Assembly (NCBI GenBank): GCA_050872785.1
Contig: JBNMHO010000004.1
Location: 1-64,000, forward strand
DNA length: 64,000 bases
DNA from: UBA7862 sp050872785
GTDB taxonomy: Bacteria; Bacillota; Clostridia; Christensenellales; UBA1242
Reading direction: 5' to 3'
Below the pieces are notes generated by a model, which did no database searches, was not told the origin of the DNA, and saw nothing but the letters and a program-made list of their open reading frames with translations. This document shows positions 1 through 8,566 of this stretch, piece by piece. Position numbers and translations under genes: made by a program. Every line of letters begins with the position of its first letter. The stretch's first letter is position 1.

Positions 1-811
1 TAGGGTTCGTAGGCGACATATTCATTTTCATCTGTTACTTTGGTAAGCATAATATTCTTGAAAGAAACAGAACCTCTGTCAAATGCTGCATAATTATTGT
101 TAGCAACACCTGCAGAAATATATAACTCAAGTTTGATTTCACTCAAACCATTGCTATAGTAATTTTCTGTATTTGAAACATCAAAGTAACAATTAAGCTT
201 GGTTGTTTTATAATTGATGCCTCTCAAGACATCTCTCGTTTTCTTCACATAATTCCAAGCGGTTACAATAACTCCTGGATTATTACATTCCCCAGAATAT
301 TCCACATCTTCAACAGAAAGCCAATATTTCCCGTCTGTTAAATCTTTAATAAGAATATTTCCACAGTCCCAGCGGTTTGTACCGTCACCCGAATATGGCT
401 GATTAGACACAGTCACAGAATTGTCTTGACCCAGCGTATAAGCGACATATTCATTAAAACCAAAACCGGCATTTATATTTATTAAATTCCTCCCATGCCA
501 CCCAAGAAAAACATAACCCGTGCGGGTTGGCACGGGTAAGTCGCCGTAGGTGTCGCCAAGTGTTACTTGCTTAGAGGATACCCCCCCCCCCCTATTGTGG
601 ATAACTCACCACCGTTTGTGTCAAATGTGACGGTGTAGGTTGGTCTTGTATATCTTACTGAAATGCTTGAATTTGCTTGTTGGTGTGTTGCACCATAAAT
701 GAGAACTCCAAGGATTGCCATAATGAGTGTATATAGAACGCAAATGGTTATCTTGTTTTGCTTATGATAAAATCTATTCAGCCATAACACAAAGCGTTCA
801 TATTTGGTCAT
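1..811 (-). CDS. Phase-variable InlB-repeat surface protein, out of frame in this sequence, 3' end cut by window
   Basis: Start ATG is at 811-809. The first 77 residues hold a basic N-terminus, a hydrophobic segment at about residues 22-40 (signal anchor or signal peptide) and the start of an InlB-type repeat (VTFDTNGG). Twelve consecutive G (minus strand, 581-592) then put translation into a frame that stops at 563. If the tract held 10 or 13 G, reading would continue through TLGDTYGDLPVPTRTGYVF and an open frame of about 190 codons to the window edge, without a stop. That ectodomain contains two NEYVAY motifs. The N-terminus and promoter closely match the gene at 10828-11859. Expression ON/OFF by slipped-strand mispairing is inferred; a consensus error in the homopolymer is the alternative. 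Confidence 0.75.
581..592 (-). repeat. 12-nt poly-G homopolymer tract (frame OFF)
   Basis: Twelve C on the plus strand, equal to poly-G on the coding strand, at codons 74-77 of the surface protein gene. It is followed by TATCCTCTAAG, resembling the tracts at 11652 and 62072. In a genome this AT-rich such runs are rare; only these three runs of nine or more occur in the window. Confidence 0.9.
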
Positions 812-845
812 CTCTTCAATTCCCCCTAGAATTAGTTTATACAAA

Positions 846-874
846 ATTTTAAAATAAATGAGGAAAGTTGTCAA
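846..874 (-). promoter_or_regulatory. Promoter of the phase-variable surface gene
   Basis: Minus strand -35 TTGACA (874-869), 17-nt spacer, -10 TAAAAT (851-846). The same layout, plus a shared downstream AAACTAATTCT, precedes the paralogue at 11859. Confidence 0.65.
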
Positions 875-897
875 GCAATTTCCCCCATTTTATTGTT

Positions 898-2601
898 TTA
901 TGCTTTCATAAGTTCCAAAAGTTTGTTTATGCAGTCTGCTTTTGGAGTGATGATTGTTTCGCCTGTTTTGCGAATTTTGATTTCCACATTGCCGTCAGCA
1001 AGTCCTCGTGGGCTTACAATAACTCGAAGCGGCATACCAATTAGGTCTGCGTCCGCAAACTTTACCCCCGGTGCGCAGTCACGGTCGTCAATCAAGGTGT
1101 CTATGCCCATATTTTGAAGGGCGTCATAGATGTTTTTTGCTGCGGTTTTAACATTTTCGTCATCTAAGCGAAGTGGCACGATGTGGACTTTGTATGGAGC
1201 AATGCTCATTGGCATACATATTCCCTTTTCGTCACTGTTTTCTTCCACAACGCAAGCAAGGCTTCTGCCAACACCAATTCCATAGCAGCCCATAATTGGG
1301 TTTATTTCGTTGCCGTCTTTGTCGTGAACGAGCATACCCATGCTTTTTGTATATTTTGTGCCAAGTTGGAAAATGTTGCCAATTTCAACACCATGCTTTA
1401 TTGAAACATGCCCACCACATTCTGGGCAGTGGTCGCCGTCTTTTACTTTGGAAATGTCAACAAATTGGACGTCTTTTAAATCTCTATCAACACAGAAATT
1501 TTTGTAGTGATAGTTAGGCTTATTTGCACCTACAACTGCGTTTGTAAGCCCTTTTATGCTATTGTCATATACAACAACACAATTTGCGATATTAAGCCCT
1601 TTAGGACCAATATTTCCTGCGACAAAGCCATCTTCAATCTTTGCTTCAAAAGGCACGACTTCTTTGCCGACAATTTTTCTTAGTTTTGTTTCGTTTACTT
1701 CTTTATCTCCACGGACAAAGCACAAAACATATCCCGTTTCACCTTTAACTGCATAAACAACTGCTTTTATGCACTTTTCAGCACTAACGCCAAAAAATTT
1801 GCCCACCTCGTCAATGGTTTTGGCGTCTTTTGTGTCAACAAGTTCAAGTGGCAATTCGTCCTCAACCCTTGCCTTTTCATACACACATTCTGCCACTTCT
1901 TGATTGGCTCTGTAACTGCAATCGTTACACACAACAAGTTCGTCTTCGCCCATGTCATTTATGAACATAAACTCGTGCGACATCGTTCCGCCAAACATTC
2001 CGTTGTCACTTTTCACAGAGATAAAGTTTTTAAGTCCAATTCTGTGATAGATATTTTCATAGGCTTTGTGGACTTTGAAATAATATTCGTCAAGGTCGCT
2101 TTGCGTGGTGTGGAACGAGTAGGCGTCTTTCATGACAAATTCCCTAACTCTTATAAGTCCGCCACGGCTTCTCGCTTCATCACGGAATTTGGTTTGAATT
2201 TGATAAATCATGCATGGCAGTTGAGTATAGCTTTTCACCCAGTTTTTTGCCAAGTGAACAGCCGCTTCTTCATGCGTCATGCCAAGGAGCATTGGGTGAC
2301 CAGTTCTATCTTGAAATCTGACCATTTCATTTCCAATAGATGTGTATCTTCCGCTCAAATCCCACAATTCTTTTGGCATAACAACTGGGAATTTGACTTC
2401 TTGTCCGTCAAGCTTGTCCATTTCGTCACGGATAATATTTTCTATATTTCTGCATGCTTTTTGACCAAGTGCGCTAAGCGACCAAATGCCGTTTGCCACT
2501 TGTTTCATATATCCCGCCCTAACAAGCAAGATGTGATTTTTCATCTTTGCATCGCTTGGAGCGTCTTTTGTTCTTTCTGCAACCAGTTTGCTTAATTTCA
2601 T
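898..2601 (-). CDS. proS: Prolyl-tRNA synthetase
   Basis: Class II aminoacyl-tRNA synthetase that charges tRNA-Pro with proline in the cytosol. At 567 residues it has the usual length of the bacterial type. It starts MKLSKLVAERTKDAP. Motif 2 is visible as FRDEARSRGGLIRVREF and motif 3 near GCYGIGVGRSLA. The segment between them (about 225-385) corresponds to the YbaK-like editing insertion, and the C-terminal anticodon-binding domain contains DDRDCAPGVKFADADLIG. It is the last gene of the run asp23-like, nusB, xseA, xseB, proS on the minus strand, with 24 nt to xseB. Confidence 0.97.
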   Translation of the reverse strand: MKLSKLVAERTKDAPSDAKMKNHILLVRAGYMKQVANGIWSLSALGQKACRNIENIIRDEMDKLDGQEVKFPVVMPKELWDLSGRYTSIGNEMVRFQDRTGHPMLLGMTHEEAAVHLAKNWVKSYTQLPCMIYQIQTKFRDEARSRGGLIRVREFVMKDAYSFHTTQSDLDEYYFKVHKAYENIYHRIGLKNFISVKSDNGMFGGTMSHEFMFINDMGEDELVVCNDCSYRANQEVAECVYEKARVEDELPLELVDTKDAKTIDEVGKFFGVSAEKCIKAVVYAVKGETGYVLCFVRGDKEVNETKLRKIVGKEVVPFEAKIEDGFVAGNIGPKGLNIANCVVVYDNSIKGLTNAVVGANKPNYHYKNFCVDRDLKDVQFVDISKVKDGDHCPECGGHVSIKHGVEIGNIFQLGTKYTKSMGMLVHDKDGNEINPIMGCYGIGVGRSLACVVEENSDEKGICMPMSIAPYKVHIVPLRLDDENVKTAAKNIYDALQNMGIDTLIDDRDCAPGVKFADADLIGMPLRVIVSPRGLADGNVEIKIRKTGETIITPKADCINKLLELMKA

Positions 2602-2625
2602 GTTGTTTCTTCCTTTCGCTATATT

Positions 2626-2826
2626 TTATTCTTCATCGGCAAAACTGTCAAGTTCATTTTTCAGAATGGTGAGTTTTCCCCTTGATTCGTCCAATTCCTT
2701 TTGACATTCTTTTGCTATTTTCACACCTTCTTCAAAAAGTTTGGTTGCGTCTTTCAACCCAACGTCACCTTTTTCAAGGCTTTTCACAATTTCTTGAAGT
2801 CTGTCACATTTTTCTTCAAAATTCAT
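2626..2826 (-). CDS. xseB: Exodeoxyribonuclease VII small subunit
   Basis: A 66-residue helical protein typical of XseB (FEEKCDRLQEIVKSLEKG at the start). It binds several-fold to XseA to form exonuclease VII, which degrades single-stranded DNA to oligonucleotides. Its start overlaps the end of xseA by 11 nt, indicating translational coupling and shared stoichiometry. Confidence 0.93.
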   Translation of the reverse strand: MNFEEKCDRLQEIVKSLEKGDVGLKDATKLFEEGVKIAKECQKELDESRGKLTILKNELDSFADEE

Positions 2827-3994
2827 TTTTTACCTCCAAAACTTTGGACACCACTTGCCCATCAACAAATTCTATATTCACTTCTTGCCCCGTTTTCACC
2901 CCCGAAGCGGTCTTTACAACTTTACCATTTTTGGTCACCTTAACCCAGCCATGTTTTGCGTGCAAACTTGGGTCAAGGAGCATAAGTTTGTTATATAAAA
3001 GTTCAACTTTTTGTGCGTCTTTATCAAATCTCTTGACTGAATTCAATTTTGCAACCGCTCTATCAAGCAACTTGTCAGAGTTCTTTAATCTCTTGTCAAA
3101 AAGGTCGCAAAGTCGTGTTTCTTTCATGTCGATATTTTTGTATTTCTCGTCCAAAATGTTAAACGACAAGAAGACAATTCTGTCAAAATATGTTTTTATT
3201 TTCCGCACGTCTTCCATAACATCTCTTGCCACAAGTTCTGCCGCCTCTGAAGGTGTTGCTGCCCTAAGGGACGCGGCAAAGTCGCAGATTGTAAAGTCAG
3301 TTTCATGCCCCACAGCGGATATAACGGGCTTGTTTGTTGCAACAATTTCCCTTGCTATAAGCTCTGTGTTAAACGGTGACAAATCTTCAATGGAGCCGCC
3401 ACCACGTGCAATAATAATTACATCAACATCACTCATTTTGTCAAGCGTTCTAAGCCCACGATATACAGTCTGCTCTGCCCCAATTCCTTGCACCTTGGCG
3501 GGATAGACCACAATATTTAGCATAGGGTTTCGTCTATGCGAAATTCGTTCTATATCATGTAGCACTGCCCCCGTTGCACTTGTCACAACGCCTATTGTTT
3601 TTATCACCTTTGGAAGAGGCTTTTTATTCTTTTTGTCAAAGACCCCTTCCCGTTCAAGTTTATCTTTAAGTTCCAAAAACCTTTGATACAACACCCCGTT
3701 CCCCGCTGGAGCAGTTGAGGTTACATAAAAGTTTAATTTCCCACTTTTGCCATAATATCTGACACTCCCCGTTGCGACAATTTGGTCCCCTTCTTTAATA
3801 TTGCAACTAGGCACACCAAACATAACGCACGGCAAAATACAATTTTCATCTTTAAGTGAAAAAAATAAGTTCCCTCTGACGAAACTTAAACCAGAAACTT
3901 CTCCCACAACTTTAACGCCATGCAGAAGTTCCTCCATTTCAAAAATATTGGAAACATATGTGGACAGTTCTGTCACACTTAAAGTTCTTAGCAT
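2816..3994 (-). CDS. xseA: Exodeoxyribonuclease VII large subunit
   Basis: Catalytic subunit of exonuclease VII, 392 residues. The N-terminal OB-fold contains the characteristic VVGEVSGLSFVRGNLFFSLK. The central catalytic domain shows GVVTSATGAVLHDI, IIIARGGGSIEDLSPFN and PVISAVGHETDFTICDF, the family hallmarks. A helical region that binds XseB follows, then a short C-terminal domain. It lies in an operon with nusB upstream (17-nt gap) and xseB overlapping downstream. Confidence 0.96.
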   Translation of the reverse strand: MLRTLSVTELSTYVSNIFEMEELLHGVKVVGEVSGLSFVRGNLFFSLKDENCILPCVMFGVPSCNIKEGDQIVATGSVRYYGKSGKLNFYVTSTAPAGNGVLYQRFLELKDKLEREGVFDKKNKKPLPKVIKTIGVVTSATGAVLHDIERISHRRNPMLNIVVYPAKVQGIGAEQTVYRGLRTLDKMSDVDVIIIARGGGSIEDLSPFNTELIAREIVATNKPVISAVGHETDFTICDFAASLRAATPSEAAELVARDVMEDVRKIKTYFDRIVFLSFNILDEKYKNIDMKETRLCDLFDKRLKNSDKLLDRAVAKLNSVKRFDKDAQKVELLYNKLMLLDPSLHAKHGWVKVTKNGKVVKTASGVKTGQEVNIEFVDGQVVSKVLEVKNEF

Positions 3995-4011
3995 ATTTCA
4001 CCACTCACGGT

Positions 4012-4503
4012 TTATTCCCTATAAATTGATGCCAAAACACCATTTATAAATTTTGGACTGTTATCAGTGGAATATTTTTTTGCCATTCTCACCGCTTCGT
4101 TTATCACAAGCCCAGCAGGTTCTTGAAGTTTGTCAATTTGGACAAGGGCGGCATAAATTATTGCCCTATCTAGCATATAAATATCACTAATTTTCAAATC
4201 CTTTTTCAAATTGTCTTGAAGTTTGCTTTCTATTTCAGTTTTGTTATCTTCATATGTCTTGAAAATACTCTTTGCAAAGACTTCTTCGTCTTCTGTCAAA
4301 TATTTCTCTGCAGTGTCCTCGCTGTCAATCAAAAAGCCGCTATCAATTTCTTCGGGGTTATTTTTGGGGAGTTGCACAGTTTTAGGAGAATATTCGTCAT
4401 CAATAATTGTTTCGTCAAAAAATCTTTCAACATCAATTTCGTTGTTGAAAAAAGACTCATAAATCATCTTAAAACCACATTCACGGGCGTCTGTTCTGCT
4501 CAT
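4012..4503 (-). CDS. nusB: Transcription antitermination factor NusB, with acidic insertion
   Basis: NusB binds NusE (S10) and boxA RNA to promote rRNA antitermination. The start MSRTDARECGFKMIYE and the C-terminal half (ISDIYMLDRAIIYAALVQI ... NEAVRMAKKYS ... FINGVLASI) are typical. At 163 residues it is about 20-30 longer than most NusB; the extra length is an acidic stretch at about residues 28-72 between the first helix and the rest of the fold. It sits between an Asp23-like gene and xseA, a common Firmicutes order. Confidence 0.92.
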   Translation of the reverse strand: MSRTDARECGFKMIYESFFNNEIDVERFFDETIIDDEYSPKTVQLPKNNPEEIDSGFLIDSEDTAEKYLTEDEEVFAKSIFKTYEDNKTEIESKLQDNLKKDLKISDIYMLDRAIIYAALVQIDKLQEPAGLVINEAVRMAKKYSTDNSPKFINGVLASIYRE

Positions 4504-4548
4504 ATTTTCTCCTTAACGCAATCCTTGCAAAGATATTATAAACAAAAA

Positions 4549-4929
4549 TCAATATTTTGCAAGGTCTTCTCTTGAAAATTCCACTCCCATAACATGAATG
4601 TTAATGCTTTCAATTTTGGCATCAATCATATTTGAAATGCCGTTTTTGACATTCTCTTGCACGCGATATGCCACATCGGCAACGCTATAGCCAAAGAAAA
4701 CTTTTAGATAAATGTCAATAATCAAATTCTTGCTTTGGGTGTAAGAAACCTTTACTCCTTCAAAGTAGTTGCTTGAGAAAAATCTTTTAAACCTGCTTGC
4801 AAAATCGTTGCAAAGTGACGAAACACCGCTTATCTCCTTTGCAGACAAATTTATTATTGATAGCATAATATTCTTGCCACAATAGACTTTTCCGTCATCA
4901 TTTTTTTCAAAGACTTCATTGCCAAACAT
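4549..4929 (-). CDS. Asp23/Gls24 family protein
   Basis: A 126-residue protein of the alkaline-shock/Gls24 type. The start ATG at 4929 is chosen because AAGGGG lies just upstream; the longer open frame to 4998 has no such site. The core LSAKEISGVSSLCNDF, followed by LIIDIYLKVFFGYSVADVAYRVQENV, is the family pattern. Asp23-like proteins often lie immediately upstream of nusB in Firmicutes and are associated with envelope stress and the membrane; the biochemical role is not settled. Confidence 0.85.
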   Translation of the reverse strand: MFGNEVFEKNDDGKVYCGKNIMLSIINLSAKEISGVSSLCNDFASRFKRFFSSNYFEGVKVSYTQSKNLIIDIYLKVFFGYSVADVAYRVQENVKNGISNMIDAKIESINIHVMGVEFSREDLAKY

Positions 4930-5017
4930 ACATTCTTCCCCTTTATAATGAACATAGTATATCACGGGCAAAAAATTTATGCAATCAATTTTAACCACTC
5001 TTATAAATTATATTTTT

Positions 5018-5046
5018 TTGTGCAACTTGCCCATAGACACTATAAA
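5018..5046 (+). promoter_or_regulatory. Putative promoter of the orphan plus-strand gene
   Basis: TTGTGC (5018-5023), 17-nt spacer, TATAAA (5041-5046), about 40 nt before the start at 5087. The -35 is imperfect. Confidence 0.4.
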
Positions 5047-5086
5047 GGAATAATGATAGAATAAGATAGAAATAAGGAGAAAAATA

Positions 5087-5653
5087 ATGTTAGAAAAACT
5101 TGACTACAAAACAAAATTTGATACAGAATTTCCAGTGGAAAACATTGCTTGTTTTAAGGACAAATTTGAAGACTGTCCACACTTTTTGATACTAGACAGC
5201 GAAGGCAAAAAAGCATACATTCCAACATATAACAGAATTGTTAGAGTAAAAAATAAAATTAGACTTATACATGACGAAAACGGCTTTGTCAATGCTCTCC
5301 CAATTTTAACAATAAAGTTTGATAAAAATGCTATCTATCTTTTTGAAGGAAACTGCATACTTACATATGCAAAAGAAAGTATTAAGAAACTAAACGCAAT
5401 GAATTGCACCACTGACGAACTTGAGAATAAATTGGCAGAAACTTTTGAAAGTCATTCAAAACTTTGGAACGGAAAAGACGGGTTCACAATAGCAGAACTT
5501 CTTAATATGGAAAACAAAATGTATCCTTTGTTTGAAAGCATACAAAACACAAAAGACAAATTTCTAAAAGCTCAACAAACAGAAATGTTGAAAAACGCTT
5601 TAGCAAAAGAACAAATGCAAGAAAATGTTGAAGAATTCTTTGCAGAAAGATAA
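5087..5653 (+). CDS. Hypothetical protein, unrecognised
   Basis: A 188-residue soluble protein preceded by a good ribosome binding site (AAGGAG, 7 nt before ATG). I do not recognise the family. The N-terminal two thirds look mixed alpha/beta with alternating hydrophobic strands (HFLILD, AIYLFEGNCILTYA). The last 60 residues are predicted helical and charged, ending EENVEEFFAER-like. There is no signal peptide or membrane segment. It stands alone on the plus strand between two minus-strand operons, with its own promoter and terminator, so it is an independent transcription unit. Confidence 0.75.
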   Translation: MLEKLDYKTKFDTEFPVENIACFKDKFEDCPHFLILDSEGKKAYIPTYNRIVRVKNKIRLIHDENGFVNALPILTIKFDKNAIYLFEGNCILTYAKESIKKLNAMNCTTDELENKLAETFESHSKLWNGKDGFTIAELLNMENKMYPLFESIQNTKDKFLKAQQTEMLKNALAKEQMQENVEEFFAER

Positions 5654-5659
5654 AATATG

Positions 5660-5690
5660 AAAAAACTCCCCGATTTGGGGAGCTTTTTTG
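5660..5690. terminator. Bidirectional terminator
   Basis: CTCCCC gattt GGGGAG hairpin (5666-5682) flanked by A-tract and T-tract, between the convergent orphan gene and spoIIIAH. Confidence 0.85.
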
Positions 5691-5718
5691 TTTGTTTTAT
5701 TGTGTTTGTTGCATGTTT

Positions 5719-6198
5719 TTATTCAACTGGGATAATTTTAATATAATCAATGTCACGCTTTGCTTGAGATTGGATGATATCTACAATCTTTGTAACTTCG
5801 TCCTCAGTGAGTTCTGCACTTTTTATAATAACATTGATATATGTTGAAGAATAATTAACGAGTGCATCGCTAAAGCCTTTTGCTTTTATAAGTCCTTCCA
5901 TTGTTGTTTCCATGCTCATTGCTTCAACAAGTGCGTTGATTTGTGCTTCAGCATTGCTTTTGGCTTCTTGTGAACTGCTGGAACTTGCTAAAATCTCTTT
6001 ATATTGTGCAATAGACTCATTTCTTGTTGTGGTTTTGTCAAGTCTGCTTGTGGCAAAGAAAGATGCAGTTGTAACTTCCCCTGCTCCGCTGACGGCTGTG
6101 GCGTCAATATTTTTGTTGAGAACAACATTCATAACTCCCGTTAAGACGAGCAAGCAAATCATACAAACAAACACAATAATTTTTTTCTTTTTAGACAT
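5719..6198 (-). CDS. spoIIIAH: Stage III sporulation protein AH
   Basis: Forespore-engulfment channel component, 159 residues. It has an N-terminal membrane anchor (IIVFVCMICLLVLTGVMNVV) and an extracytoplasmic domain ending in the ring-building motif region (ISQYKEI-like helix, then INVIIKSAELTEDEVTKIVDII). In sporulating Bacillota it forms a ring with SpoIIQ across the intermembrane space between mother cell and forespore. It is the last gene of the spoIIIA operon. Confidence 0.9.
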   Translation of the reverse strand: MSKKKKIIVFVCMICLLVLTGVMNVVLNKNIDATAVSGAGEVTTASFFATSRLDKTTTRNESIAQYKEILASSSSSQEAKSNAEAQINALVEAMSMETTMEGLIKAKGFSDALVNYSSTYINVIIKSAELTEDEVTKIVDIIQSQAKRDIDYIKIIPVE

Positions 6199-6214
6199 TT
6201 TCTACCTCCCAAAT

Positions 6215-6763
6215 TTAATTCCCTGCAAAAATTTCTACTTTTGAAGATTTAATTTCAAACAACGCTTGCACAAGTTGCAAAATCTTCAACTTAACGCTTG
6301 TATCTTTTGCCCCACTGGCGACAATTACAACTGACACTGGCTGAGGCATTATCTCTTGCAAAATAACTACATCCTCGTCCTTACCATTCTGAATTAAAAC
6401 TGGACTTTTTGTTTCTAGTTTACTTCCGTCTGGCAAGGTTTTTGTTTCATATGTATATGCAATCACTGTTTCTGCCCCTTTGTCAAAATATAATATAACT
6501 TCTGCATGCTCCACATTTTCTAGGGCTTCAACGGCGGTTTTTATCTTATGTTCTAGGCTTGTCCTGTACTTGTCAAAACTGGTTGATTCGGTGGTCACTT
6601 CGTAGTTTGTTGTGCCAGAGGTTGACTGCTTTCCAAAGGACGAGAAGTAAATTAGCAAAATTATGGCAATGAAAAGGACAACTAATATAATATCTAAGTG
6701 TTTAATCTTCTTAAGCCTGTCCAAAATTCCAGAAAATTTTGATGTTTTTTTGTCTTCACTCAT
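6215..6763 (-). CDS. spoIIIAG: Stage III sporulation protein AG
   Basis: 182 residues with a cytoplasmic N-terminus, one membrane segment (LDIILVVLFIAIILLIYF) and an extracytoplasmic domain with the hallmark AVEALENVEHAEVILYFD and PVSVVIVASGAKDTSVKLKI. SpoIIIAG oligomerises into a large ring in the feeding-tube apparatus. Its start overlaps spoIIIAF by 8 nt. Confidence 0.92.
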   Translation of the reverse strand: MSEDKKTSKFSGILDRLKKIKHLDIILVVLFIAIILLIYFSSFGKQSTSGTTNYEVTTESTSFDKYRTSLEHKIKTAVEALENVEHAEVILYFDKGAETVIAYTYETKTLPDGSKLETKSPVLIQNGKDEDVVILQEIMPQPVSVVIVASGAKDTSVKLKILQLVQALFEIKSSKVEIFAGN

Positions 6764-7238
6764 AGAAAATCACTTTATCCTCGCTCACATTTACAAGATT
6801 TTTTATCACTGCCACAATGTTTGTATATTTATTTATATTCAAACTATCGTCAGATAGAACAAGCCCCGACAAATCGACAAAAACATTTTCAATATTCAAT
6901 CTTTCATCACTAAAACTGCCCACTACATTGACTTTTGTCCCTTTGTAGCCGTTTTTTTCAAGGTTTTGTTCAATAGTTTTCTCTAGTCCGTCAATCTTTT
7001 CCCCTTCTCGCTGCTCAACAAAGTTTTTGTCAATGATAAGTCCGTCAAACATATTTGAAAAATTAAGATTTTTTATATCAATATTTTTAAGCGGCGAAAC
7101 GACAACAAGAACAATAAACACAGCAAGCACACTTTTTAATATCTTATTAAGTTTGCCCTTCGGAAATAGCACCTCAACAAGCACACTACACAGCACAATG
7201 CCTGTTATTTGCAAAATCCAACTTGAAATTTCACTCAT
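6756..7238 (-). CDS. spoIIIAF: Stage III sporulation protein AF
   Basis: 160 residues with two N-terminal membrane segments (WILQITGIVLCSVLVEVLF and ILKSVLAVFIVLVVVSPL) followed by a soluble domain predicted to share the ring-building fold. The PKGKLNKILKSVLAVFIVL region is characteristic of the family. It lies between spoIIIAE and spoIIIAG in the canonical order. Confidence 0.9.
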   Translation of the reverse strand: MSEISSWILQITGIVLCSVLVEVLFPKGKLNKILKSVLAVFIVLVVVSPLKNIDIKNLNFSNMFDGLIIDKNFVEQREGEKIDGLEKTIEQNLEKNGYKGTKVNVVGSFSDERLNIENVFVDLSGLVLSDDSLNINKYTNIVAVIKNLVNVSEDKVIFYE

Positions 7239-7248
7239 CTTTCACCCC

Positions 7249-8538
7249 CTATAGCACATTTGCACAGCACATAACGAGCGAGATTGAAATAAGATACATA
7301 AGCCCAACTGCAAACAAACACACAACCAGCATATTAAGAGCCTTTGCAATCGCGAAAAGAAAATCTGGCAATTCTTTATCGCAAAGTGGCTCTAAAATTG
7401 CTGAAGTTAGTTTGAAAAGCAATGCCAAAACACCCACTTTTATTATAGGCGCAAACACTGTTGCAACAAGCAAAATAAGCCCAGATATGCCGATTGCATT
7501 CTTTACAAGCACACTACTACAAACAATGACACTCATGCCGTCCGATAGGTATCCACCGACCATTGGGACGTAGCTCTTTATGGCGAATTTAGCGGTTTTT
7601 AGAGAAATCGAATCGGCGGTCGCAGAGGTAAGCCCACTGACAGACAAAAACGCCACAAACACTGTAAACACTACCCCGACTATCCATGAAAATAGGCTTG
7701 TGAAGAATTTTGAGAACTTTTCTAGTTTAACGTTTTTGGAAACGGCACCAACTGTGCAAAATACAATACTGAAAATAAAAACTGGAACTAAAATTGCTGA
7801 AAACATTTTGGCAATTCCACTGGATAAAATGGCCATAAAAGGTTGAAATGTGCTTGCAGACACCGTGCCGCCAATGGCAGTCATAAGAGTTAGCAAAATT
7901 GGAAAGATTGCTTCCATTTGAGATTGCATAAGCGCTATTGCGTCCGAACTTGAATGAAGCACATCTAAGACAAGCTTTAAAACAATAGTGGCCACCGTTC
8001 CAAAACACGCAAGATAGACAATTCGTCCCACTCCGCCACCATCATCTGTCACATTGCTTAAAAGACTATATGCAATGACAACGGCAATTATAACGGCGAA
8101 ATAAGGCACATAATTCAAAACAAAGTCAAAGACGGTGCCAAGTGCATAAGGGATGAAAGCACTATACGCCCCCTCATTTTCGCCCGACACAAAACTCTTT
8201 ACTAGGTCAATAAAACTTTTCTTCCCTACAAAGTTCTGCTCGTTTGAGCCGAGGTTCCCAAGTTGCCCGTCAAGGTCACCAAAATCAATGTCGTCAAGTT
8301 GCTTGTCTATGTTCTCGCCAAGTTCTTCTTCAACGCTTTTGGAGAATAACAAATTCCCTTCGCTTTCCAAAACGTTGGAAGAATTGCAATTTTTTTCTGC
8401 AACAAGCGTAGTTTTTAAAGAACATTGTCTTTGAGTATTTGCCAAGGTTCCGCATGAGAAAATGCAAAAAGAAGCCACAAATAAACAAGTAGCGACCAAA
8501 ATTAAGATAAAATTACATTTTTTAACTCTACTTCTCAA
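7249..8538 (-). CDS. spoIIIAE: Stage III sporulation protein AE
   Basis: 429-residue polytopic membrane protein. It has a signal-like first segment, a roughly 70-residue acidic linker, then about seven to eight hydrophobic segments (PYALGTVFDFVLNYVPYFA, FLSVSGLTSATADSISLKT, VPMVGGYLSDGMSVI). The permease-like SpoIIIAE is thought to form the membrane core of the channel that nurtures the forespore. Length and gene position match the family. Confidence 0.93.
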   Translation of the reverse strand: MRSRVKKCNFILILVATCLFVASFCIFSCGTLANTQRQCSLKTTLVAEKNCNSSNVLESEGNLLFSKSVEEELGENIDKQLDDIDFGDLDGQLGNLGSNEQNFVGKKSFIDLVKSFVSGENEGAYSAFIPYALGTVFDFVLNYVPYFAVIIAVVIAYSLLSNVTDDGGGVGRIVYLACFGTVATIVLKLVLDVLHSSSDAIALMQSQMEAIFPILLTLMTAIGGTVSASTFQPFMAILSSGIAKMFSAILVPVFIFSIVFCTVGAVSKNVKLEKFSKFFTSLFSWIVGVVFTVFVAFLSVSGLTSATADSISLKTAKFAIKSYVPMVGGYLSDGMSVIVCSSVLVKNAIGISGLILLVATVFAPIIKVGVLALLFKLTSAILEPLCDKELPDFLFAIAKALNMLVVCLFAVGLMYLISISLVMCCANVL

Positions 8539-8566
8539 TTTTCTACCCTATGACTTCAAAAGCACC

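Noticed and set aside
581..592. Poly-G frameshift as a simple pseudogene
   Set aside because: The rest of the frame is open to the window edge and a paralogue has the same tract in frame, so variation or a read error is more likely than decay.
1900..2595. 231-codon plus-strand ORF opposite proS
   Set aside because: Antisense shadow of a well-conserved gene, no ribosome binding site and no recognisable domain.
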